Positions 32,469 to 44,903 of a stretch of 64,000 nt of DNA are shown piece after piece. Numbering within the stretch: the first letter of the stretch is position 1; each line of letters starts with the position of its first letter. The translations under genes were made by a program, and so were the position numbers. This DNA comes from Ophioderma brevispina (taxonomy: Eukaryota > Echinodermata > Ophiuroidea > Amphilepidida > Ophiodermatidae): positions 17,607-81,606 of the forward strand of contig JAMKCH010005373.1 in assembly GCA_023653785.1 (NCBI GenBank), read 5' to 3'. The notes below the pieces were generated by a model. The model was not told the DNA's origin and ran no database searches. It was given only the letters and a program-made list of their open reading frames with translations.

Positions 32469-33605
32469 CACGCTTCGAGTGAGACCCACGCGTGCGGCAG
32501 AACTTTAGCCAGGATTTCAGCTGCGCTTGGCGGAGCTTTGGATCTGCCCTCCCCTTTGCATGCTCAGGTGACACTGAATGTCATCCGTTTTGTTTGTTAT
32601 TGCAGAGAATATTGCAGTTTAATGAGAGGTGTTCGCCAAAAAGTCACAGAATAAAATTGAACTGATCTTTTCAAGTCTTGTAATATAGCACTGACCTGGA
32701 CTTTCTTTCATGCTTTTGACTTTCAATAAACTTTTAAAATAATGAAAAAGATAAAAAAGGATACAACGGGCATGCAAGAATTTAGCAATCTTTCAAAATC
32801 ACGGTTCCACACCGTCAGAAATGAAGTCGAGTACGCTCGTTTGGCAGATCGAAACTATTTGAGGTTCAACAATGGTTTGCCATTTCGTCGGCTCACCCAT
32901 TTTTTAGCATTGAAGGTCGCTATTCGCAGTAGGATTTGGGTTCTTTGTAATCTCTGTCAACGAAATGAACCTCCTATTTATTACCATGGAATATACGGGA
33001 CGGATGACCAGCCTGGCGTGAAGCGTTTCTCCATTCAATTCTATTATTTTCTTTTTTTCAACCCGTGCAAAATACCTACCAATGCTAACCGAAAATAAAG
33101 GACGTTGCTGGTGCTTCAGTCAAGTGATAAACCCTCGGGCGATATTTGAACTTTTTCAATGGAAAAGGTAGACGAAATTGAGGCAAAACAGCTCAGTATC
33201 ATATAGAATTAGTTTACAATATTGAAAAGGTATATGATGGGCTTATTATCTGCGTGTAAGTCAACAGAGCATGTCATTCTTCACTTATATCTAATAGGGG
33301 AAGGTTGGTTTCCAAGTGAGGAACACGCAAGTTAGCGTAGCCACATAGCTACACATAACAAAATTCTTCGAGGTCTGCAGCAGTCTATGTGCAGTTTTCA
33401 TGAAGAAAGCACTCCGCAGAGCAAGTTCAGATCTTGCAAGCCTTCACAGCTTCGGTCCCAAAGGTGAACCTCACTACACATATTCGTATGACCACCACGC
33501 CCATTAGGCCCTACTGACCAATTAGCCTGGCTGCAGACGAGACTACTGAATTATAGCCGCAACTTTTTTTCACTCCGACGCTAGTTGTCGTCATCCTCAG
33601 CCAAG
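32469..33605 (+). promoter_or_regulatory. Upstream region of the zinc-finger gene
   Basis: No TATA box is obvious in the last 200 bp. TTTTTTTTCACTCCGACGC followed by TCATCCTCAG lies just before the start codon. The CAG at 33600 could be an acceptor for an undetected 5' UTR exon, or part of the 5' UTR itself. An unrecognised 118-codon open frame (32742-33098) lies here and shows no domain. Confidence 0.35.
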
Positions 33606-33711
33606 ATGTCCTGGCCGCTGCCGTACACGATAATGCCTTTCCCAATTCCCCCTCCCTTGATCATCCAACCATCTCATGATACCGATCTGCCGATTGACCT
33701 CTCCATGAATG
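33606..33711 (+). CDS. C2H2 zinc-finger transcription factor, coding exon 1
   Basis: This is the first coding exon of the only gene found. ATG at 33606 has A at -3 (CCAAGATG). It runs 35 codons plus one base to a strong donor, G|GTAAGTG, at 33711/33712. The peptide is proline-rich (MSWPLPYTIMPFPIPPP) and ends LPIDLSMN. PIDLS fits PxDLS, the short motif by which many repressors recruit the co-repressor CtBP; Drosophila Knirps and Kruppel carry similar motifs. The phase-1 end joins exactly to exon 2 (GGT, Gly36). No other open exon was found in between, but small ones cannot be excluded. The role as a nuclear DNA-binding repressor is inferred from the motif and the fingers. Confidence 0.75.
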
Positions 33712-34366
33712 GTAAGTGATTTTTGATTTGCTATACTCTTCCAAATCATGTTTAAAAGCGAATATGATCTTTTGGTATACCTTTACAATACATTGACCAC
33801 TCCAAATTGGATGAATGCATCTTTTTCAAAGGAAAAGAAATGCGATTAGTAGCTCAGATGCGCTTGAAATTAGAGACATGAAAGAAATAAGAGGAATTTT
33901 ACTATTTTTCCACTTACACTAAGAGAGTGAATTTCACTTGATTTAGATTGGTCCCTGCATGGAAGAACATTATTATATACATTTTAGTAAATAGAGGAGC
34001 AAAGTTGAGGACCAGGCAGGGGAGTGCACGACTTTCCTTCTCGTCAATAATTTGATTGTTGTGCGAGTGCAACAAAGTCGTATCTACATTTCATGATTTT
34101 ACAGAAATATTTTTTTTGTGTTTCATTCATGCAGTATACTAAGTTTTCGAATGAAAATTATTAAATATACGATGAAAATCTATATTTTCTAAATATATTA
34201 TGATATTCTATTTTCCACTCTGTCGATTAGCTAAGAGTTAATTATCTAATTAAAAGATGACGTAATGCAGACATGATTGTTCGCGTTTAGTGCAACAGTG
34301 TCGTAATCGTCAGCAGTAATTCAATTTTGAGTGCAACAAAATCGTAACTATGCAACAAATTAGGCC

Positions 34367-34620
34367 TAACCAGGGCCGTACGCAGGATTTATTTTTTTTT
34401 GGGGGGTGCGGGACTTCGAAAAAGGGGAACCTTTTTTGGTAAAAGTGGACCTAACCCCCCCTAAAATGGTCCTTTTTTGGACTTTTTGAACATTTTAGCA
34501 CCAAAATGTGGACTTTCGTGCCAAATTTCTCTAAATTTTGGACCTTTGTATCAAAAATGTCAGAAACAAGTGGACCTTTTTCCCCTTTTGTGGAATTTGG
34601 GGGGTGCGACCGAACATTAT
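34367..34620. repeat. Dispersed repeat starting GGGCCGTACGCAGGATTT
   Basis: It opens with CAGGGCCGTACGCAGGATTT and a T/G-rich run. Phrases such as GGACCTTTTT, GGACTTT and GGTGCG recur inside, and it closes with GGGGGGTGCGACCG. It looks like a small transposon of the type that starts with this string, but the right end is uncertain. Confidence 0.4.
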
Positions 34621-35706
34621 TCTGCAATAAATTCAGGCTTTTATAATTATGCGTATTTTCAAAATACATTAAAAAAAACATTTCGACAAAAATGTCAGTT
34701 ACGACTTTATTACATTCACACGACGATAAAATAGCATATACATGCACCCTTTTTAACCGGTGGACTCAAGGTGGTTAAGCATATATAAGAAACGCGAATC
34801 TTAATTTTCAGTCTGCTACTTGCGAGTCGGTGATTTCTAGCAAAAGCATTTACGTAAATCCTTAAGTGTCTGGATGTTCTGTATAGGCCTATTTGTATAT
34901 AACTATATTTCGTGTCTCTTTATTTGAACCTATCTTGTATGTTTGTATGAATGTTGAGTATTGTTAGGCGCATATACACTGTATAACACAATTTCAGGTT
35001 TCAACTTTGATCTGGGGGTGAGGGGGACGATTTTACAGTATACAGTAAGACAAGTGTACCAACACTTTTGTCCAAGATTGTGGGAACGCTTCAGAGGTTT
35101 GTGGCACAATAAAGTAGAAGAGAAAAGCCCAAAATTACGTTTTCAACTCGTTTGCTGTCTTGGATTGGCTCTATGGGAACGCGTTTTGGATTTTCTGTCG
35201 TGTGCTCGACAGAAAATACTAAAATAAATCATCTTTTTATTACATAAAGATGGCGTTTTTGGCTTCTTCGTTTTAGGTGTGATTTAATATATTGATAAGC
35301 ATTATGAATATGCACAAAAAATGTTTTCCCCACAAAATGGGGGAGGGGTGCACTTTTCTTGAAATGCCCTCGTGTCCCTTTAAACCGAGGGAGTTATGGT
35401 TTGAATTAATTGTGTTTTTAAACACAATATATTAAAATATATGGAGGTACACAAAATCATACAATTTCGGCCAAACCAAGGCTAATTTTCCAGATGATTT
35501 ATGGCCTTAGCTCATTCTGGATTTTGAGAGCTCGGATAGACTGAGTGGTCAGCGGTTACCGTGAACCATCAGTAAAGTGTTGATTTTTAAAAATGTTATT
35601 CTTTGGAAAACGTAGTCAATGGATTATTAATTGCATTTTTTCCCAATAAAATATTTTGATTTCGTGGTATAATAATGTTAATTAAACGGTAGAAAAAGTA
35701 AGTTAG

Positions 35707-36061
35707 TTAAAGGTGCAACGAGAGATTTTAAGGCACCCAAATATTGTGTCATAATTGTAATTTCATATAGATTTAATGCTCAATAGATCCCTTACCTTGT
35801 ATTTGGCTACAGAAATGTCTTAATAAGAGAGAAAAAAGGTGATTTTGATTTGCTTGTATTTCAATGTAAAACATAGGCTGAATTTCGTATATGCTCCTAT
35901 ACGAATTAGAAATTTCACAATTTTTGTGCTAAAGAAACATTCTCAGCTTAACCCTTTCAGATGGGGATATTTTTGATGGAAAGCTTTACATTAGGGCACA
36001 ACTCAGTACTTTCATTTTTTTAGGGACACCTGATATGTGAAATCTCTCGTTGCACCTTTAA
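35707..36061 (+). mobile_element. TTAA-7 MITE, intact copy (355 bp)
   Basis: Perfect terminal inverted repeats, TTAA-AGGTGCAACGAGAGATTT and AAATCTCTCGTTGCACCT-TTAA. This is the reference copy for 11126-12348 and 20154-20509. It is non-coding. Confidence 0.9.
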
Positions 36062-36469
36062 CGATTAGCGAACGTCCTTCGGAGCCTTTGATTTGGTTTT
36101 GATATCATTTGCCAAATAATAATTAGGCTTCTTATTTTCGTAATGAAATACTCAATCTAATGTCCGAAATGAAATTTTAAAACGCTTCGAAAATTTAACA
36201 TTGTTTCCATCATTGGTCGACAGAGTGAATATAGTGTTATTGTCATTAATAACAACTGAAACTATATATTTACGCGTGAAAAAATAAATGATGGACGTGA
36301 AATAGAAACGTAATTGACATTTTGTAGTTGTTGAGTGTAGACTTTTTAATGATATTTCGATATAGCAATAATTTTAAAGAATGCCATTTAATATGCAGCG
36401 CAATTGTGTTTTGTGTGGATTCACATCATGGGGCATATTTTGATTTGAAGCTATTGGATTGACCTGAAG

Positions 36470-36730
36470 CAGTATTTTAGTTACGAAGTAATCAAACAAA
36501 ACGACTAAATTGTAAGACTATTGATATACTAGTAATCAGTATTAAGAGTATTAAGAGTACAACAATAAAATGATGAGAATTAATGACAGTATTTTAGTTA
36601 CGAAGTATACAAAACGAATGAATTGTAAGACTATTAAACATGCTAGTAATCAAAAAGTTTTGTTAATTATTGTGGATCAATCTCAAATTTTAAGAGTACA
36701 ACAACAAAATGATGAGAAGAATTAATGACA
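36470..36730 (+). repeat. Direct duplication, unit about 125 bp
   Basis: CAGTATTTTAGTTACGAAGT, AATTGTAAGACTATT, CTAGTAATCA and AAGAGTACAACAAYAAAATG occur in order twice (from 36470 and from 36589). The second copy carries a short insertion. Confidence 0.8.
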
Positions 36731-37149
36731 AACGTTTTCACAAAAACTACAAAAGGGATAATACATTTGCATCAGACAATTTGGAAATACATTTAAGCAC
36801 GTTAATTCTAAATTCCATCATATTAAAAAAAAGTTTTAATTTCACTTACTTGTGGTTGTGCAATAGGCCCTATGTGAAAAACATAGCAAATAAACGTCTA
36901 TGAAATATCTTTTTTTCGAGCATTTGGTTTCATTTTGAATTCAATGCAGACATTTACTAGGAAATGACGAATGTTCAATTTTCATATCTTACTTCTATAT
37001 TTGGGTTTGAATATCTTACATTCGTCAGGTCATATTGGCGATCCACGTATAAGGACATGCGTTATTTCACTGATATACCTCGTTGCAAAAAAAAAAAAAA
37101 TAAAAAAAAATAAAAAATAAACAAAACGTATAGCTGTTGACACTTGAAC

Positions 37150-37399
37150 TACACTGCCAAAACAGTGCTTAGAAATTAAACACTTTCCTAAACACTTTTT
37201 GCACCACGTTTCTAAACAAAATTGAAAGGTCTGTTTAGTATCTTAACACCTTATATCTAAACATGTTTAAAATCTAAACATGTTTAGGGATTTGACATTA
37301 GGTGTTTATACATTTGATGCCAAGTGTTTAGGTATTAAACATGTCAAACCTCTAAACACCAATTTGCACCACGTTTCTAAACACTGTTTTTGCAGCGTA
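37150..37399. mobile_element. Mariner-type MITE (250 bp, TA-flanked)
   Basis: The ends are TACACTGCCAAAACAGTG and, inverted, TACGCTGCAAAAACAGTG, followed inward by TTAGAAA. The ends begin with TA, as expected for a Tc1/mariner target duplication. The interior is built from repeats of TAAACATGTTTA and CTAAACAC. A long A run (37088-37101 and nearby) lies just upstream. Confidence 0.8.
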
Positions 37400-37539
37400 C
37401 ACTGGATATAAAATAGGTTTGTAACACTTTAGACACACTGACGTATCTATTATCACAGAAAATAGTTAATATCCCAATTTTTGTAACCAAAAATTTCGTT
37501 AATTGTTGTACACCTTTTATGGTTCTGTTAGGAACCTTT

Positions 37540-38504
37540 TTGGGTTCTCAGATTAGGCCAAGGGAATTTGATTCTTAGTTTCCTGTTGGAGCGCGCATCA
37601 GATTTGCTGCTGTGGCAAATATTTCATTATTTGGTGAAAAAAATGTTTTTTTCTTGAAAACTTGTTAATAAGAACGTATTTTCAGTTGCTCAAATTATTC
37701 AAGCATCCATTCCTGTTCATTTTAAGGAGTTTCCTTGGGGTGTCACAGTATACCATTAATAATGAATTTTCCCAGAATTTTGTCCCATTTATTTTTTTTC
37801 AAGTAGTCACACTGTGAAAATTGCACACGAAGCGCACCGGTGATTGATTGTTATTTTAGACAAATTATTAAAAGTTATACTCGACTATAGCGTTGTTGAC
37901 CTAGGCCTATGTAGAATTAAATGCGAGAATCAACACAATACTTTGCTGTAAAGGTTTACACCAACAAGCCAGAAGATTTCAATAGCTTCCCACAATGCAT
38001 TGCTTCCAATGGAGGTTTTTGTACAGGTACTGATGTGGGTCGTTAGTGATGAAACATGGCTAAATTGACAGTACTGATCACAAACTTGCATTTTAAGAGC
38101 GTTTCATCTCTAACGATCCACATGGCAACCTGTACAAAAACTTCCAATGGAAGCAATGCATTGTGGGCAGCTACTGGTATCTCTTGCTGTACACTGTCAA
38201 ATTGTGTCTTTACAAGCTGTTGAAGCAAATTCTCCTCCTCCCTCCCCCAGGGAGGATGAGGGTTAACTAATTAACATGAGGTTGATACTTATTTGCATGA
38301 GAGTACATTCAAAGGCACTCCCTGTACGGGTGCACTTATATGTACCTATAGTATAGGTGGACGAATAATTATGGTACCCATGCAAGTCACCTAGTGGATA
38401 CTCCATGAATACTCATCAGGTTGTATTCGGGTACTCTTATGAAAAGTCTCTCTTTGGTATTAAATTGGTAATGCCAGTTGATGAAAAAAAAAAAAAAAAA
38501 AAAA
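37540..38504 (+). repeat. Local duplication, copy A, ending in poly(A)
   Basis: 37602-38483 matches 38505-39837, except for a 316 bp segment (38688-39003) found only in copy B and insertions private to each copy. Copy A ends GCCAGTTGATG followed by 21 A (38484-38504), after which copy B starts at once. Upstream of copy A, 37552-37590 (TTGATTCTTAGTTTCCTGTT) is an inverted match to 38926-38965 inside the B-only segment. Confidence 0.85.
37989..38167. mobile_element. Fold-back MITE inside copy A only
   Basis: Inverted arms of about 70 bp start CCCACAATGCATTGCTTCCA and continue through TTTTTGTACAGGT and CGTTAGNGATGAAAC. Copy B lacks it at the matching position (39186-39210), so it inserted in copy A after the duplication or was lost from B. 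Confidence 0.8.
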
Positions 38505-39840
38505 TTTGCTGCTGTGGCAAATATTTCATTATTTGGTGAAAAAAATGTTTTTTCTTGAAAACTTGTTAATAAGAACGTATTTTCAGTTGCTCAAATTATT
38601 CAAGCATCCATTCCTGTTCATTTTAAGGAGTTTCCTTGGGGTGTCACAGTATACCATTAATAATGAATTTTCCCAGAATTTTGTCCCGATTGTCAGAAGT
38701 ACTTGTTGCAAAAATGCTTGAATTTATTTTTAAAGTTTTGAAGAAATAAACCTGCAAATACCCCTGTTTTGTTAATTAGGCATTTGTAAACTTTTTTATA
38801 CAACAAATATAAGGTTAGTAGTGTATTCCAGATGTCTTTAGATGTAATAATGAATTGACAGTAAAAAATGAAATGACAGTAAATAATGAATAATGAAATC
38901 GGACCTCGTCGCCTTTTAAAAATCTCCAACAGGAAACTAAGAATCAACTTCCATTGGCCTTAAGGGTTCCATTCTTGAGGGACGTGTATTTTATAACACC
39001 ATCATTTATTTTTTTCAAGTAGTCACACTGTGAAAATTGCACACGAAGCGCACCGGTGATTGATTGTTATTTTAGACAAATTATTAAAAGTTATACTCGA
39101 CTATAGCGTTGTTGACCTAGGCCTATGTAGAATTAAATGCGAGAATCAACACAATACTTTGCTGTAAAGGTTTACACCAACAAGCCATGTAACCAGTACC
39201 AAGTTCTTAGCTGTACACTGTCAAATTGTGTCTTTACAAGCTGTTGAAGCAAATTCTCCTCCTCCCTCCCCCAGGGAGGATGAGGGTTAAAGTCTGACTC
39301 AGAGATTTCGAAATATTATTATTTTGTGTAATAATGAAAAATAGTCAACTAGAACTAAAGATAGTAACCTAAAATGCACAATTCCGAAATTTGAGATGAA
39401 TCGGATTTTTCGTTTTGATGCAGTAAACATTTATGTGTAGTATTACGTCCCATAGGATACTGTGTATAACAAAAATTCCGGATCCGGAATTTTATAACAA
39501 AGTTGTGATTTTCTATATGAAGGAATTCGATTTAAGCTTAGCAATTTCACACAGTGATTAGTATATGGACAAGCATTATGTACATGCAAAAAAACACGAT
39601 TTTTTGGAAATTGAGGGCGCCCTCACATGAGGTTGATACTTATTTGCATGAGAGTACATTCAAAGGCACTCCCTGTACGGGTGCACTTATGTGTACCTAT
39701 AGGTATAGGTGGACGAATAAATTATGGTACCCATGCAAGTCACCTAGTGGATACTCCATGAATACTCATCAGGTTGTATTCGGGTACTCTTATGAAAAGT
39801 CTCTCTTTGGTATTAAATTGGTAATGCCAGTTGATGTATA
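38505..39840 (+). repeat. Local duplication, copy B
   Basis: Near-identical to copy A outside its private insertions: the 316 bp segment 38688-39003 and element TTAA-1 at 39287-39624. It continues at 39837 into GTTGATGTATACATAACG, where copy A has poly(A) instead. Confidence 0.85.
39287..39624 (-). mobile_element. Dispersed element TTAA-1, copy 3 (inverted)
   Basis: It begins TTAA-AGTCTGACTCAGAGATTT and ends at the palindrome GAGGGCGCCCTC. Copy A of the duplication shows the site without it (GAGGGTTAACTAATTAACAT), giving a filled/empty pair. The right border does not restore a second TTAA. Confidence 0.8.
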
Positions 39841-40441
39841 CATAACGTCAACAAATGCGAACTCAAAATCCAGGTCTATATAAATAGGTCCACCCCACAA
39901 GAGTTACTCAGCCCAATTAGTGCGATGAAATTAAGAGAGCGCAGCGATTTAATAGAACTTTTAATGAATGGAGTCATTGAGTATAGGAGGGCAACAGCAT
40001 TGATATACTCATAAGAATTTATTTCATCCTCGCCCAGTTCGGATTGTGATTTGCTCTGTTGTAACCTTCATCCATCGATAAAATCAACGACAAAACAATG
40101 TATATAATACTCTGAGGTGGCATTACGTAGGCAGATGTGACTCCTCACCCATTGTAATGTTTTCACGGTTAACTTAACATTGATGAACTTGATCTACATT
40201 TCTTTTATAAACAAAATATACAGAATGATCTATCTGATACATACCGTGCAAACTATACGGGAGGGAATATTTTGAAATTAGCAGTGCAAATAATTTACAT
40301 ACGTGCGGTACCACGACGTTAAGGAAAACTGTTAACTCATAACATTGATCAGTTGAGATAAAACTCAATAAAGTTTTTCTATCTACTTTCTATGATGCAA
40401 AAGAGTGAATTTCAATTTGAAGAATGACTATATACAGGGCC

Positions 40442-40616
40442 CACTCCGAGAAGAGTGAAATTGCACATCTTTCATCAACGAATATTTTTTTATCAAGTTT
40501 ACTCTGAATTATTTACAAAATTATAAAATGTTATCATTTTGTAAATTTTCAAGAAAATTTGACAAGGTGACCAAAATATTCTTTTAAAAGTTTGAAATTT
40601 CACTCTTTTCGTAGTG
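40442..40616. mobile_element. MITE with AAGAGTGAAATT ends (175 bp)
   Basis: The left end CACTCCGAGAAGAGTGAAAT is paired with the inverted right end CACTACGAAAAGAGTGAAAT. It resembles the ends of the fold-back element at 44669. The target duplication is unclear. Confidence 0.7.
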
Positions 40617-41215
40617 AGATCTGTAGTTATTCTTTTATTATATTGGAGAGTTATTATTTTATTGTATTTAGAGAGTAAATGAGTATAATAGACTAATAGT
40701 CGTATCTTTGCCTTCAAAGATACGAAAAATCAAAGACCTATAACTTGACTTCATCAATGACACATGTTGAGAGAGACACTGGCTTTATTGCTATAGAGAA
40801 CATGTCTCACATTGGCTATACAACTGCCTTGTCTTTAACCTGGTGTTCAGACAACAGGACCCCTTTTTTCAGGTAGGAATGTGCGGCCCTGATTTCTGAA
40901 CTTGGGTTTGTGAACTGATTTTGTCTCCGAAAGTAGGGGCTTGGGAACTGAAATTTTGAGAAATTTGCAGGGGTCTGGTCCGTGATTTTTTTAAAAAGTG
41001 CATAGACGACTCACGACTGTATTTGTGCTCATCTGCTTCTGGGTCTGTATTGTCGGTAGAACACCCTGCATGTAGGGCAACATCACTAACTTCACTGTCT
41101 TGAATTCAACATATTTCTTTTTTCTAAAAAAAATAAAATTATCTATTTTCACGACCATATTTGGAACCAACTTGAAAAATTGCATTCAATGAGTCGAAAC
41201 AATAAACCTAAGCAT

Positions 41216-41292
41216 ATAGCCAGTGGTTTTGAGATGGCTTCCCAAATGACCTGCGGCAATTCGGGAAGCCATGTCATAAAGCCACTGACTTT
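41216..41292. repeat. Imperfect hairpin
   Basis: AGCCAGTGGTTTTGAGATGG pairs with CCATGTCATAAAGCCACTGA, and GCTTCCC pairs with GGGAAGC inside. It may be a small fold-back element. Confidence 0.6.
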
Positions 41293-42044
41293 GGTGTAAT
41301 ATATAACCTATACACACAAAATCTACCAGGGCTTAAAGGGTATTAAGTCACAAAATGATACCTTTCACACGGCCTTCTAATCGTGGAAAGTGAAAAATTC
41401 ATTAATATAAGCAAGGCGACGAGTAAAAGACACAGATTACTGCTAGATTAGAGCAAGCTAATACCTTATACTTCTGTTATTATTTATATCGCGGAGGTGC
41501 CTTTCATTATAAAGGCATTTGATTTCGTGAAGCGCTAGCCTTGAGCAGGTTGTTTCAAAAGAAAATAACTAACCTCAGATTAAATTTAATCACTCCCTTT
41601 ATTGTTCATTTTGAAATTTAAAAATATTTGTTCCAAAAAGAAAGAACCGTGGAATACATCTTTTAAGATTGTCTCCCTGTCAGATTTCCACCAGAATTTG
41701 GCCTTCTTTATTTGTCTGCATAATCCACTAAATTACATTCGCATGATTTGATTGAGCATGTAGTTTTATGATTTCTCATTTTCTATTTTATTTCGAGGCC
41801 GAATCTATCACAATTAAGGCTGCATGCATGTGCCTCACATGCTTGTTTGGTTGAGTTAACCTTCATTATTTCTATTTCGTCTGTAGGCATAGTCATTATG
41901 ATGATCCAGCCTCATTTTGTCTAAACATTATTCATTGGTCTACCGTCTTATACGTTCCCAGACAATTTTCAAGCAGGAACAATAAGCTCTACACAATTAG
42001 GAAGATTTCTTAATTTCTTAAACGTGTCTCGTCTGTGATCCTCT

Positions 42045-42290
42045 CAGTCAAAACACACTCACGCACCCACCCTCACACCCACACCCTCTTCCCCCCTTTC
42101 TCCCGTTCACGCGCTCTCTCTCTCTTCTTCGCTCTTTTTTCAAGAAATGGAGTGAACTCGTCCTCCACTCACTCACTCGCTCGCTCGCTCTATCTCTTCT
42201 CTCTCTCTCTCTCTTCCCTTTCTCTCATTCTATCTCTCTTTCTCTCTCTCTCTCTTCCCCCCTCTCTCTCTCCCAAGAAACGGGGGGTGG
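42045..42290. repeat. Pyrimidine-rich low-complexity tract
   Basis: Long runs of TC, CCC and CAC on the plus strand. The 174-codon open frame across it, and its mirror on the other strand, are compositional and not genes. Confidence 0.85.
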
Positions 42291-42739
42291 AAGTTCGGTT
42301 AAGAACATCAACGTGGTTGTCTCCATTGCTTACCGACCTCCCCCTATATTTTGTCAATCTTCTTATTAATGATAGTGTACACATGTTTCCCCCTGTCCAC
42401 TGCAGAGCAAAACTGTCGAATAGTCTCTTGCCATCATTTAGAGCTGAAACCCGCATGAAAATCCGATTCCTTGTTTTGGTGCAACATTGGATTTTCACCT
42501 ATATCACTGCAGTGTGTTTCTGTGAAAATGGACAATTTTGCCGACTAGCGGATTTATGACGTCATTGTGACGCCATACTAGGAACATTTTGGTATCAATG
42601 GAAAGGAGGCATATAGCCATCCTGTGGTACCTAAATCATTGGGTGCTTTATACCGAATTTCCGTGGGATGGGTGATAACCACCTCATCCTCCTTGGTAAA
42701 CCCTATTACAAAAAAAAAGGCTTGATAAGACGAGGGCGA

Positions 42740-42886
42740 TATCATTTAAACATGTAAGGTGTTTTATATATAATTAATAACCATATTTCAAAATGTTTAG
42801 AAATAAAGTGGTTAGATATTTAATTTTTTGGAAAATATGGTGCAAATAGTGTTTAGAAAGGTGTTTAATCAGTTTTTACAGTGTGA
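42740..42886. repeat. Relatives of the mariner-type MITE (fragments)
   Basis: GTTTAGAAAGGTGTTTAAT and TTTTTACAGTG at 42850-42886 match the right end of the TA-flanked MITE at 37150. Its left end is not recognisable. Related GTTTAGAAA and CTAAACATGTT phrases occur at 44566-44660. Confidence 0.45.
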
Positions 42887-44668
42887 TGAAGTTCTAGGAG
42901 TAACCCTTTGTAACAAATTTGCAGAATGTGCTCGATAACTCAGGACACTACCCTTGAAAATAATCCCACAGCCTCGACCATCTAAGCAATGGTTCATAAC
43001 AAGGTTATCTTCATGATCTTGGAGAATACCTTAGTCGTCGACCACCTCTGGATTTCCCCCTACACCATTAGGCTTGGGCACAGGGATGTTACTTCTGACA
43101 TGTCTTGTTGTAGGTAAATAAGGTTTAATATCATTGAAAAACAGCTTCGTCGATTTATATTAACTCGTCTCTGTATGTTGACACCTCCTCATGCAGTCAA
43201 ACGGTTGACTAGATGCATTAGATCGGATTAAAAGAAATAGGTTTTCAGAATGACCTCGACCAGAAAAACTTGCATTGTATTTCACTAAAATGCATTTTAA
43301 CCAATGTAATGGAAAATATTGAAATGAACATGTTGAATAGCGGTAGAGGTGCCATGGAACAACTTGCTTAGAAAACTAGTTGTGAAATTGTGTTGATCTC
43401 TTTCATGTTTGACCGCGAAATATTTTGGTGGGCGGATGAATGATGGACTATGGTGAGTGCACACGAAGTGGTAACTTGACTTGGCTGAATTTTCACTTTT
43501 CGTAACAAGTTGAACATAAACATGCAACACGACCAAGCATTTCACTATATGCATATAGTTTTAATCTACGGTAGATAGCATTTATACTTTTGACCTATAG
43601 GGCCATGTTAGGAGAGCGTCCGTATGGATAGACGCGGCCTCGGATCAGCTTACTCAGTTGAATAAATCCTGGCACCACCACAAGCCATTACCAATGGTTT
43701 GCGGATACGCTGAGAAGAAGACTTTTGACCTATGTGACTGCATGGACTGCGCAAAAGACAGGCTTTGGAAAAACGTTGACCTTTATTTCCTTTAGTATTA
43801 CACTGCTTGGAGTGGACTCATACCCCATGGCCTTCGGAAACCCCCTTAACTCTCCCGTCAACCTTCAACTCTTGTCTTTCTTTCAAAACAATCAATCCTC
43901 ATTGTCTGTAACTCATTATGTAATTGACGTCGCGAGGAGCTGATATCGATATAGGGACTGTCCCTTCGCCCATCCCCAAGTCAGTCCTGCTTCCAAACTG
44001 AAGAACGAAAACAAGGAAGAAGTAAGTTTTAGACAAAACAGTTTGACAACTTCCGTCTGTCGGGGGAAAACGAGGGAAATCCAGAAAAGCCACAATCGAA
44101 GATCTATGGTATGGATCTATGGTACAAATATAAACACGGAACTAAAGATGTCGTGATTGTTCATTGGTCCCAGGTCAAATATATTACGTATAGGTGAAAC
44201 CCTGGGGATGAAATTTCGGCTACGCAACGCTATATCTGTTAGGGCTTACAATTCAATTTAAATGGACCATTTTAGGCCTTTTAAAAGTTTCTAAAACTCT
44301 CACTCTTCAATTCCCATACACTCAATGCACCCTTCGGCTTTTAAATTTGTCACTTTTACGACCTCCTATCATGGGCATGCACGGATGTTGAAAATGTTCT
44401 ATATCGATTGTTTAGGGAATTGACTGTTGTTGTTTTCAAAATGGGTCGTATGAGGTACAAAGATGTAAAAACTATATAAACCACCGAAAGTCATATAGAT
44501 ACCCGCCTGCTGTACCATTGCAGAGAGTAAACATAACACTTCCTTAACTGTTGAAAATACCTGGGTGTTTAGAAAGCATCGTGGAAAAATGTGTTTATAT
44601 TTCTAAACATGTTCAAATTATAAATTTAACAAACTCTCTAATACATTTAACAAACTCTCTAAATGTTT

Positions 44669-44903
44669 ATAAAAGAGTGAAAATCACTCTTTCAAGGAGT
44701 GACTCTGGGGTCTAGTCTTTGTTGGAGTTAAATTTCCCTCTTTTGAGAGTGAATGCTGTCAATTCTTCACTCTTATGAGAGTGACAATTCATCGATGAAG
44801 AGTAATCATAAACAAAAATTCACTCTTTAAAGAGTAACATTAACTCCAACAAAGACCTGGTCCCTAGAGTCACTCCTTCAAATGAGTGGTTTTCACTCTT
44901 TTA
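44669..44903. mobile_element. Fold-back element with about 72 bp arms
   Basis: The left arm TAAAAGAGTGAAAATCACTC, AAGGAGTGACTCT and GTCTTTGTTGGAGTTAA is matched inverted at 44830-44903. AAATGT lies close outside both ends, and TA may be the target duplication. GAGAGTGA and CACTCTT motifs fill the interior. Confidence 0.8.

Noticed and set aside
32742..33098. 118-codon open frame upstream of the zinc-finger gene
   Set aside because: No known domain and no splice or promoter support. Position alone is not evidence.
42035..42559. 174-codon open frame on the plus strand and its mirror on the minus strand
   Set aside because: It runs through a pyrimidine-rich tract. Its Leu/Ser-rich composition follows from TCTC repeats, and no domain or splice sites are seen.
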